Notes: generated from the sequence alone by a model not told the origin. Positions 24,549 through 33,086 are shown, counted from the first letter of the stretch. The stretch: 45,886 nt of DNA from Ruminococcus flavefaciens (GCA_002371825.1 DFHF01000065.1:1-45886), one strand, 5' to 3'. Translations and numbers: made by a program.

Positions 24549-25607
24549 TTGGAAAGAAATCTTATGAAGGGTAACGAGGCTCTCGCAGAGGCCGCTATCA
24601 GAGCAGGCTGTAAGTGCTTCTTCGGATACCCGATCACTCCCCAGACAGAGCTTGCCGCTTATATGGCTAAGCGTATGAATAAGTCAGGCGGTGTTTTCCT
24701 TCAGGCTGAGTCTGAGATCGCCGCTATAAATATGGTTCTCGGCGCCGCTTCTACAGGCGTAAGAGCTATGACATCCTCATCTTCTCCCGGAATCTCTCTT
24801 AAGAGCGAAGGCGTTTCCTATATCGCTGGTTCAGACCTTCCGGCTGTTATCATCAACGTTGAAAGAGGCGGCCCCGGTCTCGGCGGTATCCAGCCCTCAC
24901 AGGCTGATTACTGGCAGGCTACAAAGGCTCTCGGCCACGGTGACTTCCAGCTTCTCGTATACGCTCCCGCTTCCGTTCAGGAAATGGTAGACTACGTTGT
25001 AAAGGCTTTCGACCGTGCTGATAAGTACCGTATGCCCGCTATGATCCTCGCTGACGGTCTTCTCGGTCAGATGATGGAGCCTGTTACTTTCCCTGAGATC
25101 AATCCCGACGCTTACGATAAGAGCGGCTGGGCTGCTAACGGCCATAAGATGCAGAGAGAACACCATATCATCAACTCTCTCTACCTCAAGCCTGATGAGC
25201 TGGAGAATTCTATCGTTGAGCGCTATAAGAAGTACGATATCATCAAGGAGACTGAGACAGAGGCTGAACTCTACCTCACAGAAGACTGCGATGTTCTCGT
25301 ATGTGCTTTCGGCGCTACAGCAAGAGTCGTAAAGTCTGCTGTAAACGATGCAAGAGCTCAGGGTATCAAGGCTGGTCTCTTCCGTCCCAAGACTCTGTGG
25401 CCTTTCCCTGTAAAGGAGATCAATGAGGCTGCTAAGAACGCTAAGGCTCTCCTCAGCGTTGAGATGTCAATGGGTCAGATGGTAGACGATATCAAGCTTG
25501 CTATCAACTGCTCAAAGCCTGTTCACTTCTTCGGAAGAACCGGCGGTGTCATCCCTACACCTGCTGAGGTGCTGGATGAGATAAAGAAGATCGGAGGTAA
25601 TCTGTAA
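24549..25607 (+). CDS. vorB: 2-oxoacid:ferredoxin oxidoreductase alpha subunit, VorB type
   Basis: A 352-residue alpha subunit. With the beta, gamma and delta subunits it converts a 2-oxoacid and CoA to acyl-CoA, CO2 and reduced ferredoxin, reversibly. LMKGNEALAEAAIRAG, YPITPQTEL, SSSSPGISLKSEG and GGPGLGGIQPSQADYWQA are characteristic of the 3-methyl-2-oxobutanoate (VorB) group; a 2-oxoglutarate enzyme is the alternative. TTG at 24549 is chosen because AAGGAG lies 11 bases upstream, whereas the ATG at 24564 is 26 bases away. Strong codon bias indicates high expression. The stop overlaps the beta-subunit ATG by one base. Confidence 0.9.
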   Translation: MERNLMKGNEALAEAAIRAGCKCFFGYPITPQTELAAYMAKRMNKSGGVFLQAESEIAAINMVLGAASTGVRAMTSSSSPGISLKSEGVSYIAGSDLPAVIINVERGGPGLGGIQPSQADYWQATKALGHGDFQLLVYAPASVQEMVDYVVKAFDRADKYRMPAMILADGLLGQMMEPVTFPEINPDAYDKSGWAANGHKMQREHHIINSLYLKPDELENSIVERYKKYDIIKETETEAELYLTEDCDVLVCAFGATARVVKSAVNDARAQGIKAGLFRPKTLWPFPVKEINEAAKNAKALLSVEMSMGQMVDDIKLAINCSKPVHFFGRTGGVIPTPAEVLDEIKKIGGNL

Positions 25608-26380
25608 TGGCTGTTGTTTTTGAAAGACCTAAGTCTCTTATCGATGTCCCTACTCATTACTGCCCTGGTTGTACTCACGGTATAGTTCACAGGATCCTCT
25701 GCGAAGTTATCGATGAAATGGGCATTGAGGGCGATACAATCGGTGTATGTCCTGTTGGATGCTCCGTTATGGCTTACGATTACTTCAACTGCGATATGAT
25801 CGAGGCTGCTCACGGACGTGCTCCGGCTGTTGCTACAGGTGTTAAGCGTACAAACCCTGATAAGTTCGTATTTACATACCAGGGCGACGGCGACCTCGCT
25901 GCTATCGGTACTGCTGAGACTGTTCACGTTGCTACAAGAGGCGAGAATATCGTCGTTATCTTTATAAATAATACTATCTACGGTATGACAGGCGGCCAGA
26001 TGGCTCCTACAACTCTGCCTAACCAGGTAACTCAGACCACTCCCTTCGGACGTGATCCTAAGCTTGCAGGCTTCCCTGTAAGAGTTTGCGAGATGCTCTC
26101 TACTCTTACCGGTACAGCTTATGCAGAGCGTGTTGCCGTTGACAGCGTTCCCCATATCCGTGACGCTAAGAAGGCTATCAGAAAGGCTTTCGAGAATCAG
26201 AAGGCCGGCAGAGGCTTCTCTATCGTTGAGGTGCTCTCTACTTGTCCTACAAACTGGGGACTCGCTCCTCTTGACGCTATCAAGAGACTTCAGGACGAAA
26301 TGATCCCTTACTATCCTCTCGGCGTTTACAAGGATGTTACTGAGAGCGTTTTCGATAATGTTCAGGGAGGTAATGAATAA
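25607..26380 (+). CDS. 2-oxoacid:ferredoxin oxidoreductase beta subunit (TPP-binding)
   Basis: A 257-residue catalytic subunit. The thiamine-diphosphate motif is GDGDLAAIG...NNTIYGMTGG (about 94-127). Cys pairs in HYCPGCTHG and GVCPVGCSVM near the N-terminus match the cluster-proximal cysteines of the family. Overlaps of one base on both sides (TAATG) couple it to the alpha and gamma subunits in equal amounts. Confidence 0.94.
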   Translation: MAVVFERPKSLIDVPTHYCPGCTHGIVHRILCEVIDEMGIEGDTIGVCPVGCSVMAYDYFNCDMIEAAHGRAPAVATGVKRTNPDKFVFTYQGDGDLAAIGTAETVHVATRGENIVVIFINNTIYGMTGGQMAPTTLPNQVTQTTPFGRDPKLAGFPVRVCEMLSTLTGTAYAERVAVDSVPHIRDAKKAIRKAFENQKAGRGFSIVEVLSTCPTNWGLAPLDAIKRLQDEMIPYYPLGVYKDVTESVFDNVQGGNE

Positions 26381-26910
26381 TGACTACTGAGATCCTTCTT
26401 GCTGGTTTCGGCGGACAGGGTATCCTCTTTGCCGGTAAAATTCTCGCTTACTGCGGCCTTATGGACAATAAGGAGCTCTCCTGGCTCCCTTCATACGGTC
26501 CTGAGATGCGCGGCGGTACCTGCAACTGCTCCGTTACTATCTCCGATGACCCCATCGGTTCTCCCCTCGTTCTTACTCCTCACCTCCTCATTGCAATGAA
26601 TCAGCCTTCTTTTGATAAGTTCGTTTCATGCGTAAGACCCGGAGGAAAGGTTTTCTTCGACAGCACTCTCATTGAGCCTGACTGCGACAGAACTGATATC
26701 GAGCTCTTCGGTATCCCTTCACAGCAGATGGCTGACGATAATGCCCTCAAGGGCGGTTCTAATATCATCCTCCTCGGAAAGCTCCTCAAGGAGACAAATA
26801 TCTGCTCTCTTGAGACTATGCAGAAAGCTATCGAGAAGGTCGTTCCGCCTAAAAAGGCTGCTCTTATCCCCAATAACTTCAAGGCTATCGAGCTCGGTAT
26901 GAACGCTTGA
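26380..26910 (+). CDS. 2-oxoacid:ferredoxin oxidoreductase gamma subunit
   Basis: A 176-residue gamma subunit with the family start EILLAGFGGQGILFAGKILA, then YGPEMRGGTCNCSV and IALMNQPS-like IAMNQPSFDKF. It completes the catalytic core and helps bind CoA. Its ATG overlaps the beta-subunit stop. A strong terminator lies six bases after the TGA, closing the operon. Confidence 0.94.
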   Translation: MTTEILLAGFGGQGILFAGKILAYCGLMDNKELSWLPSYGPEMRGGTCNCSVTISDDPIGSPLVLTPHLLIAMNQPSFDKFVSCVRPGGKVFFDSTLIEPDCDRTDIELFGIPSQQMADDNALKGGSNIILLGKLLKETNICSLETMQKAIEKVVPPKKAALIPNNFKAIELGMNA

Positions 26911-26915
26911 TCTGA

Positions 26916-26950
26916 AAAGCCCTTCCATTACGGAAGGGCTTTGTTTTGTA
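26916..26950 (+). terminator. Terminator of the oxidoreductase operon
   Basis: AAAGCCCTTCC (26916-26926) pairs with GGAAGGGCTTT (26932-26942) around ATTAC, followed by GTTTTG. Confidence 0.92.
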
Positions 26951-26957
26951 TGCTTTA

Positions 26958-26986
26958 TTGACACAGCAAAAAAACAGTGATATAAT
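26958..26986 (+). promoter_or_regulatory. Consensus sigma-A promoter of the 27036 lipoprotein gene
   Basis: TTGACA (26958-26963) and TATAAT (26981-26986), both perfect, are exactly 17 bp apart. The start is near 26993. Confidence 0.92.
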
Positions 26987-27035
26987 AGTTATACGATTTT
27001 TTTATTGAATCAAGAAGGGTATAGGAGGATCATTT

Positions 27036-28073
27036 ATGAAAAAAATTATTGCAGCTATGACAGCTTTTACTGCGGCTCTTTCACTTATGACAGGCTGCGG
27101 AAGCACTGACAGCTCATCCAAGGGCGCTTCTTCCAAGTCAGACAGCTACGAGGACGCTCTCAGGGATATGTATGAGGCTTCAAATAATAAAGACGTTGAA
27201 GCTATGATAAAACATATGTATCCCAGCGAGCTCTATGATTACCTTGTGGATGCCGGCTATGCAGATACGTTTAACGAGCAGACCACCGGCGAAAATAAGG
27301 AGAAGGAAATCACTGAGATCATTGAAGAGGAAGAACTGGGCGAGGATAAATACAAGGATATTGAAGAAGCTATAAATGGACTGTACGAAATGATGATCAT
27401 AGCCAAAGAATACGATCTCAGTCCGGATAAAACCATGTATGACCTGAGCGAAGAGGATCAGAAAAAAATAAGTGAGAGGATGCAGAAGGTTCAGGAAGGC
27501 GATGTCTCTGAGACAAAATATGACGTTACAAAGGCATTTGACGTTACTGTAAAGTATACTCAGGACGGTGAGGACGGAGAGGATTCCCTCTATGCTTACT
27601 ACGTTGAGGACGAGGGCTGGCTGTTTGAACAGTCTATGAGAAAATATTTGGAGAAGTCACGGCAGACATCTCTTAATGCAAGTGCAAGTTCCATTTCAAA
27701 GGCTGTAAATTCAGCACTTATAGATCTGGATAGTGACGGAGATGATATTTCCGGAACATATATCATAAGCTCTGTTCCGGCTAAGAACTATAATGTTCCG
27801 GAGGATCTGGATCTGGATAAACTCAATAAGCAAATAAGGAACTATTTCGATAAAATGGATGATCTCTATTTTTTCTGCATTATCAGCGACGGAACTGCTG
27901 TATACGTTTCTTGTGAGGATCAGGACAATGAATATACAGGCATTTATCCTATTCAGTCAATTCCGGAAGATGATGATTCCACAAGCTATTTTGATACAAG
28001 ACCAATGACCAGCGACGAGGAAAAGCTCGGTATGGAAGAGCTTTATGAGATCGCTGTTGAGGCTATAAAATAA
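27036..28073 (+). CDS. Putative lipoprotein of unknown function
   Basis: A 345-residue protein with signal peptide and lipobox LMTGCGST (Cys near 21), then a Ser/Lys-rich linker. Residues about 40-150 are helical and acidic (YEASNNKDVEAMIKHMYPSEL), like NTF2-type or DUF4878-like extracellular domains; the C-terminal half holds a second domain with TYIISSVPAKNYNVPEDLD. I cannot assign a family. ATAGGAGG precedes the ATG. It is expressed alone from a perfect promoter and ends at a perfect terminator, which suggests a high level. Confidence 0.8.
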   Translation: MKKIIAAMTAFTAALSLMTGCGSTDSSSKGASSKSDSYEDALRDMYEASNNKDVEAMIKHMYPSELYDYLVDAGYADTFNEQTTGENKEKEITEIIEEEELGEDKYKDIEEAINGLYEMMIIAKEYDLSPDKTMYDLSEEDQKKISERMQKVQEGDVSETKYDVTKAFDVTVKYTQDGEDGEDSLYAYYVEDEGWLFEQSMRKYLEKSRQTSLNASASSISKAVNSALIDLDSDGDDISGTYIISSVPAKNYNVPEDLDLDKLNKQIRNYFDKMDDLYFFCIISDGTAVYVSCEDQDNEYTGIYPIQSIPEDDDSTSYFDTRPMTSDEEKLGMEELYEIAVEAIK

Positions 28074-28074
28074 A

Positions 28075-28103
28075 AAAGAGGGAGACGAAGTCTCCCTCTT
28101 TTT
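28075..28103. terminator. Bidirectional terminator between convergent lipoprotein genes
   Basis: GAGGGAGAC (28078-28086) pairs with GTCTCCCTC (28090-28098) around GAA, with A-runs on the left and T-runs on the right, so it serves both strands. Confidence 0.9.
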
Positions 28104-28106
28104 GTA

Positions 28107-28919
28107 TCAGTATGGCAGACGGAATTGGCCTACCTTCCATGTACCGTCGCTTTCTATTACGACGGAGAATTCTTCTTTCTCGGTAACAGGCTTATCCGGT
28201 TCAAAATCTGAGCCGGTGTAGTTGTTTTCTACAGTGAATACTATTTCATCGTCGCTTCTGGACTTTATCCCTGTTATCCTTGAATCCGTATAGTAAAGGT
28301 CACGGCCTCTTGCAGCATCCATAGCATATACGCTGCCATTGCTCTCGGTGTATATCTCGGAGAGCTGATCGGGATAGCGTCCGCTGAATACCTTGTTGTA
28401 ATCCGCACGGAGATCATCCATAGAGCTGATATCAGCATCTTTTATGCGGTGGAACTGCCAGCCGAATTCGTTTTCAACATAGTCCTCAGAGTCGAGCTCG
28501 TAGGGACATCCTACGGTATAGCTCCATTCTGTGCGGCAGGCTGACTCAAAAAGTGCCTGTGCTGCTGATATAAGGACAGTGTCCTCCTGTGAAGCAGGGT
28601 CCTCTGTGAAGACAACAGCGCCGTCCTCATTGTACTTGAATACTCCTCCGCCAAGAGGGTCGGGCTGCACAGGCTTTTCAGAGCTTCCGGCAGTTGTGGT
28701 CACGGTATCTGATGAGACAGCTCCGGAAGATGTGGTCTGGATATCGGTGTCAGTGGATGATGAGGCCTCTGTCTGGCTTTCAGCCTCCACCGATGTGGCC
28801 TCAGCTGATGCGGAGGTCGTTTCTGCGGTATCGCTTTCTGAGGCTTTTGATGTCTTCTTTCCGCAGCCTGCTGAAAGACAGAGCATTACTGCGGCAGCGG
28901 CAGCTAATATTTTCTTCAT
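28107..28919 (-). CDS. Putative lipoprotein of unknown function
   Basis: A 270-residue protein with signal peptide and lipobox CLSAGCGKK, then a long Ser/Thr/Ala/Glu-rich linker (about 25-95) that would span the cell wall. The mature domain (about 100-270) has a WSYTVGCPYELDSEDY region and ends DGTWKVGQFRLPY, in the manner of small DUF extracellular domains. The ATG at 28919 is preferred over the GTG at 28928 because AGGAG, formed by the last codons of rnr, is eight bases upstream. It is therefore co-transcribed with rnr. Confidence 0.78.
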   Translation of the reverse strand: MKKILAAAAAVMLCLSAGCGKKTSKASESDTAETTSASAEATSVEAESQTEASSSTDTDIQTTSSGAVSSDTVTTTAGSSEKPVQPDPLGGGVFKYNEDGAVVFTEDPASQEDTVLISAAQALFESACRTEWSYTVGCPYELDSEDYVENEFGWQFHRIKDADISSMDDLRADYNKVFSGRYPDQLSEIYTESNGSVYAMDAARGRDLYYTDSRITGIKSRSDDEIVFTVENNYTGSDFEPDKPVTEKEEFSVVIESDGTWKVGQFRLPY

Positions 28920-28924
28920 TGTTA

Positions 28925-31087
28925 TCACTCCTGTTTATCGGCGGTGTCAAGAACGAAATCTATCATGCCGTCGCTGACATTTACGGCGGCACATACTATA
29001 CGGACTGTCTGTCCGAGAGAATAAGTAACACCGCTGCGTATTTCTGTAAGTGAGACCGGTTCAGAGTACGCATATTCTCCCTCAGGAAGAGTGCGTATAT
29101 GGATAAGTCCCTCGATAGTATTTGGCAGCTCGGCATAGAATCCGAACTCGGTAACACTGGATATCCTTGCTTCAAAGCTCTCTCCTATATGAGCCTTCAT
29201 GTACTCTGCCTTGTAGCAGTCCTCACACTCACGCTCTATGGTGACAGCCTTTATCTCAGCTGCCGATGAACGCTCTGATGCATTCACTGCGAATCCTGAG
29301 TACCTCTTTTCCAGCCACTGTGTATCATAGCCTGCCAGTATATCGGTGATTATACGGTGTATAGCAAGGTCGGGATAGCGGCGGATAGGTGAGGTGAAGT
29401 GGGCATAGTCCTCCAGCACCAGACCGAAATGTCCCAGTGGCTCGGGAGAGTACTTAGCCTTTGCCATTGACCGGAGCACCATGAGGTTCACTGCTTCGTA
29501 TTTGTCAGTGCCTCTTGCGCTCTCCAGTATCTTTGAAGCGTGGTAAGGCTTGAATTCGGTGAAATGGGGACATTCAAGTCCGAATTTGGGAAGCAGCTCC
29601 TGAAGGGCTTCCACCTTTGCTTCGGGCGGAGCCTCGTGTATACGGTATACAAATGGGACCTTCTTGTCCCTTGCAAGTCTGGCTGCTGCTTCATTGGCGG
29701 TGAGCATGAATTCTTCGATGATACGCTCAGATTTTCCACGCTCCCTTGGAACAACATCACAGCAGACACCGTTTTCATCTATGATAAGCTTGCTCTCAGT
29801 GGTGTCAAGGTCCGGAGCATTCCTGCGCTGACGCTTAGCTATAAGTACGTCGGCAAGCTCGTCCATAAGAGCTATCTCATTCTTAACATGAGCATATTTA
29901 TCAAGTATCTCCTGAGCGGCATTTCCGCTGAGTATGGAGTTTATCTCACTGTAAACTCCCTTGACCCTTGAACGGATAACGCTCTTGCAGAAACGATATG
30001 ACATGATACCGCCTTCGCTGTCAAGCTCCATAAATGCGGAGAGTGTGAGCCTGTCCTAATCAGGATTAAGTGAGCATATGCCGTTTGAGAGCTCCTTTGG
30101 GAGCATCGGTATGACCTTGTCGGCATAGTAGATACTTGTGCCCCTCTTCATAGCCTCCTTGTCAATAGCACTGTTGCCCTTGACATAGTGGGAGACATCT
30201 GCGATGTGAACTCCCAGAAGCCAGCCCTGTGAGGTCTTTTCTACGGAAACAGCATCGTCAAGGTCCTTTGACTCAGCACCGTCGATAGTGAATATGGCCA
30301 TATCTCTCAGGTCTTCACGGTTGTTGAAGGAGTACTCCTGTATTCCGCCTTCCTCTATTTTTCTTGCTTCTTTTAGAACATCATCGGGGAATTCCGTTTC
30401 TGCTCCGTGGATAGCAAGTATCGAAGCTGCACAGGATGAGGCCTGCTGAGAGCTTCCGAATACAGAGGTTATCTTTACCTTATGCTCTGCATGGCGGCGG
30501 CCACGGTACACTATTTCTGCAAGCGCCTTGTCGCCGTCGCTGAATTTTATGCTCTCTCCGGTCACAATAGCGATATGGTTCTTTGAGGCTGTATCCGGAA
30601 CAAGATAAGGGGAGCCGTCCACGAATTCTATGCGGCCGGTGAGCTGGGAGCTTCCGAAGCTGATTATATCCAGCACCTCTCCCTCAGGCTCTCCTGACCG
30701 GGAAGGGATATCTCCTACAAGCACCCTGTCTCCGGGCATTGCACCAAGCATACATTTTCCGGGGACGAAATATTCTGTTCCTCCGTCAGTCATTACAAAG
30801 CCAAAGGTGCGGCTGAGACGGGATACTGTTCCTGCCTGCACATTCAGACGGGAGCAAAGTCCGGCCTTCATGGCCTTTTTCATCATGATGACTCCTTCAG
30901 TGCGGAGCTCATCAAAGGCTTTTGTGAAGTTTTCACGGCCCTGCTTCTTAGTGCGGCACTTTGATTCAAGTTCGCTGAGCGGCATTACCTTTTTATCATA
31001 GGTGCTCAGGAACGTAACTATTTTCTTCTTATAGCTTTCGACGGTCATTCCGCCGGATTTTTTTACTGCGGCTTTCTTTTTTGCCAT
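28925..31087 (-). pseudogene. rnr: Ribonuclease R interrupted by an in-frame amber codon
   Basis: Read without the stop this is a 719-residue RNase R, the normal length for this 3'-5' exoribonuclease. It has a helical/cold-shock N-terminal part, OB segment FGFVMTDGGTEYFVPG near 95-110, RNB catalytic domain with IDGAESKDLDDAVSVE (Asp275, Asp277, Asp278) and a C-terminal S1 domain (GESFEARISSVTEFGFYAEL). Codon 344, at 30056-30058, is TAG: the frame reads ...GICSLNPD-stop-DRLTLSAFMELDSEGG..., continuous and conserved on both sides, with no frameshift. The next ATG (30031) has no ribosome-binding site. Either a recent nonsense mutation, a sequence error, or readthrough. AAAGGAGG precedes the start. 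Confidence 0.88.
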
Positions 31088-31114
31088 GTTTCCTCCTTTG
31101 TGTATAGTGAGCCT

Positions 31115-31147
31115 ATAAAAAATGCCCCATGACCTTAGTCACAGGGC
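31115..31147 (-). terminator. Intrinsic terminator between secG and rnr
   Basis: GTCACAGGGC (31138-31147) pairs with GCCCCATGAC (31124-31133), ten pairs including two wobbles, around a 4-nt loop; on the minus strand ATTTTTTAT follows. Confidence 0.8.
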
Positions 31148-31154
31148 AGCTTTA

Positions 31155-31412
31155 TTACTTGCTGACAATAGGAATAATGTTTACTGCAAGAACTATTATG
31201 AACATGAGGATCCCAAGTGCTCTTGTGATCTTATTGAGGATCGCCTCTTTAGTTCTGCCCTCGTTCTTTCCGTAGAAAGAATCTGTGCTTGCACCTGTAA
31301 GTGCAGCAGACATACTGTCCTGTGATTTCTGTTCCTGTGAAAGGCAAAGGATTATTACCAATGCTGATACGATAAGGAGAACTATGCCTCCGACGATCTC
31401 TAAAGTACTCAT
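31155..31412 (-). CDS. secG: Preprotein translocase subunit SecG
   Basis: An 85-residue protein with two membrane segments (about 4-24 and 63-83) joined by a polar loop, the SecG topology; the first ends LIILCLSQEQKSQ, and a Gly/Ser/Thr stretch follows (SAALTGASTDSFYG). SecG joins SecY and SecE and aids SecA-driven export. GGAGG precedes the ATG. The secG-rnr order is common in Firmicutes, which supports both calls. Confidence 0.93.
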   Translation of the reverse strand: MSTLEIVGGIVLLIVSALVIILCLSQEQKSQDSMSAALTGASTDSFYGKNEGRTKEAILNKITRALGILMFIIVLAVNIIPIVSK

Positions 31413-31476
31413 TGTTTTACTACCTCCGTACTATTCTCTGCGGCAAAAATGCCTCTATATTTCAATTAGCTATAGT

Positions 31477-31505
31477 ATTATACCATAGTTTCAAGGATAT
31501 TTCAA
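31477..31505 (-). promoter_or_regulatory. Sigma-A promoter of secG
   Basis: On the minus strand TTGAAA (31500-31505) and TATAAT (31477-31482) are 17 bp apart. The start is near 31470. Confidence 0.8.
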
Positions 31506-31584
31506 GTCCTTTGCAGAAAAAAGATGAAAAAATTTTTTTCGCTTTATTGTGTGATTTATACAATATCCGGCTTTTTACAGGGAT

Positions 31585-31905
31585 TCAGCGGCGCTTGTCC
31601 ATAAGAGCCTGTATATATGCTCTTGTCATGGCCTGCTCCATAGGGGAGAGGAGATGATATTCTGAAAGCAGCTGGATATCATCGTCGTTTTCTGCTCCTT
31701 TTTGTATGGCTCTTATATCGGAAATACCGAGGATATAGTCACAGCTTGCATTGAAAAGCCGGGACATTTTCAGCAGGATAGGGATGCCGGGATAATGCTT
31801 TCCCTTTTCGTATGCGCTCACAGTTTCCTGTGAGACTGATAATTCTGTGCTCAGTCTTACCTGAGTCATGTGCATTTCTTCACGGAGTTGTTTTATCCTG
31901 TTCAT
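31585..31905 (-). CDS. XRE-family transcriptional regulator
   Basis: A 106-residue protein with an N-terminal HTH_3/XRE domain (about 5-60: LREEMHMTQVRLSTELSVSQ, then ETVSAYEKGKHYPGIPILLK and FNASCDYILGI). The C-terminal 40 residues are helical and may dimerise or sense a signal. AGAGGTGAG precedes the ATG. It faces away from the 32002 gene, and the shared region has a partial palindrome overlapping the other gene's -35, the usual layout of an autoregulated pair. The ligand and targets are unknown. Confidence 0.9.
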   Translation of the reverse strand: MNRIKQLREEMHMTQVRLSTELSVSQETVSAYEKGKHYPGIPILLKMSRLFNASCDYILGISDIRAIQKGAENDDDIQLLSEYHLLSPMEQAMTRAYIQALMDKRR

Positions 31906-31931
31906 GCTCTCACCTCTTTTACTAATAATTA

Positions 31932-31972
31932 TACAGGCTATACTTGTATTCTTTAGAGGTATATGCTATAAT
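31932..31972 (+). promoter_or_regulatory. Promoter of the 32002 gene with overlapping partial palindrome
   Basis: TTGTAT (31944-31949) and TATAAT (31967-31972) are 17 bp apart. ATACA (31932-31936) and TGTAT (31945-31949) are inverted arms around the -35, a possible XRE operator. A minus-strand TATAAT-like sequence at about 31928-31933 may drive the XRE gene. Confidence 0.6.
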
Positions 31973-32001
31973 ATTACCAGTAAAAATTGTATGGAGGGCT
32001 T

Positions 32002-32232
32002 ATGAAAGGTAAGGATATTATCAGAGAAACTGCGAAAATACATGGAGTGTCAGTTCAGGAGGTGCGGAGGGAGCTTATTATTGCCATGAACGAGGCAATG
32101 AACAGTCCGGACCCTGCGGCAAGAGAATTCTGGGCTGAATATACAGGAAAGGGCAGCAGGCTGTCTCCGGAGAAATTCGTTGAGATACTCTCGGAAAAAG
32201 CCTGCAAGGCTATGGAGAAGGGGACTTTATGA
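32002..32232 (+). CDS. Small HTH-like protein resembling the Spo0A C-terminal domain
   Basis: A 76-residue protein. Its first half, IIRETAKIHGVSVQEVRREL followed by IIAMNEAM, resembles the recognition-helix region of Spo0A (AKKYNTTPSRVERAIRHAI type), and free-standing small proteins of this kind occur in Clostridia. The second half has a conserved-looking YTGKGSRLSPEKFVEIL. There is no receiver domain. TGGAGGG precedes the ATG at 32002; the in-frame extension to 31987 lies upstream of that site. It diverges from the XRE gene. DNA binding is likely but unproven, and I recall the family rather than derive it. Confidence 0.65.
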   Translation: MKGKDIIRETAKIHGVSVQEVRRELIIAMNEAMNSPDPAAREFWAEYTGKGSRLSPEKFVEILSEKACKAMEKGTL

Positions 32233-32270
32233 TCTGATATTGCAAAGATATAACATATGGTCATACAGCC

Positions 32271-32299
32271 TTGCAATTTGTATGATTATATGTTATAAT
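32271..32299 (+). promoter_or_regulatory. Sigma-A promoter of the phosphopantetheinyl transferase gene
   Basis: TTGCAA (32271-32276) and TATAAT (32294-32299) are 17 bp apart. The start would be near 32306, only about nine bases before the likely ATG. ATTGCAA (32239-32245) is an inverted match of TTGCAAT (32271-32277). Confidence 0.8.
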
Positions 32300-32314
32300 T
32301 TTTTCGGTGATGTT

Positions 32315-32851
32315 ATGCTTATGATATCAATTATGGATATGGATAGAAAATTACAGCACTCCCATGTTCATGCTATGCTAAGGGAGTGCCTCAGACCCTG
32401 CGGTATAGACTACTCCGGAGATACTCCTGTCACTTACGGTAAAATGGGAAAGCCTTCCCTGACTGAACATCCGGAGGTGCATTATAATCTCTCTCATGCC
32501 GAGGGTATCGCCGCTTGTATAGTTTCCGGCAGGGAATGCGGCATTGACTGCGAAAGGGTAAGGGCTTTCAGGCCGAGAGTGGTCAAGCGGGCTTTTTCTG
32601 AGAGTGAGAAGCAGCTGCTGGAGGAGGCTCCGCAGGAGGAGAAGGACCTGCTTTTCTTCCGCCTGTGGACTCTTAAGGAGGCCTATGTCAAGGCTATAGG
32701 GCTTGGTCTTTCATTCCCGCTAAGCGATGTTGGATTCTCATTTTCGGATGAGGGTATCTCATGCAGCATTGACGGATGCAGCTTCCGGCAGTATATCCTT
32801 GGAAACGGAGAGTATGTGGTGTCGGTCTGCACCCTTGACTTAGAAAAGTAA
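32315..32851 (+). CDS. 4'-phosphopantetheinyl transferase, Sfp type
   Basis: A 178-residue enzyme that moves phosphopantetheine from CoA to a Ser of carrier proteins. The core has YNLSHAEGIAACIVS, the Mg-binding GIDCERVR, and FRLWTLKEAYVKAIGLGL, the two family signatures. It is shorter at the N-terminus than Sfp (about 220) unless translation starts further upstream, where no promoter or ribosome-binding site supports it. Starts at 32315 or 32321 leave a nearly leaderless message. It could activate AcpP at 21090; no polyketide or peptide synthase is in the window. Confidence 0.88.
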   Translation: MLMISIMDMDRKLQHSHVHAMLRECLRPCGIDYSGDTPVTYGKMGKPSLTEHPEVHYNLSHAEGIAACIVSGRECGIDCERVRAFRPRVVKRAFSESEKQLLEEAPQEEKDLLFFRLWTLKEAYVKAIGLGLSFPLSDVGFSFSDEGISCSIDGCSFRQYILGNGEYVVSVCTLDLEK

Positions 32852-32863
32852 TTGTGCTATAAT
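32835..32863 (+). promoter_or_regulatory. Promoter of the 32907 lipoprotein gene
   Basis: TTGACT (32835-32840) and TATAAT (32858-32863) are 17 bp apart; the -35 lies in the last codons of the transferase gene. Confidence 0.75.
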
Positions 32864-32906
32864 TTATTTTGTCAATTATTTTTGATAATTTGTGGAGGAT
32901 GGAATT

Positions 32907-33086
32907 ATGAAGCTAATAAAAAGAATGGCAGTCATTATGACTCTTGCACTCAGTATCTGTGCCCTTGCTTCCTGCGGCCCTTCTAAAAGCAGCAGTAAGT
33001 CCGATGACAGCAGCAGTATGGTAATAGAGGACAGACAGCCTGTTACTTACAAGGATAAGAGTATCGCCATTGAAAATGAAGATTGA
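32907..33086 (+). CDS. Very short putative lipoprotein
   Basis: A 59-residue protein: signal peptide with basic start (KLIKRMAVIM) and lipobox ALASCGPS (Cys near 23), then only about 36 polar mature residues rich in Ser, Lys and Asp. GGAGGA lies nine bases upstream. It is either a genuine mini-lipoprotein or the relic of a longer gene; the next gene has its own complete signal peptide, so this is not its detached front end. No function can be given. Confidence 0.65.
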   Translation: MKLIKRMAVIMTLALSICALASCGPSKSSSKSDDSSSMVIEDRQPVTYKDKSIAIENED

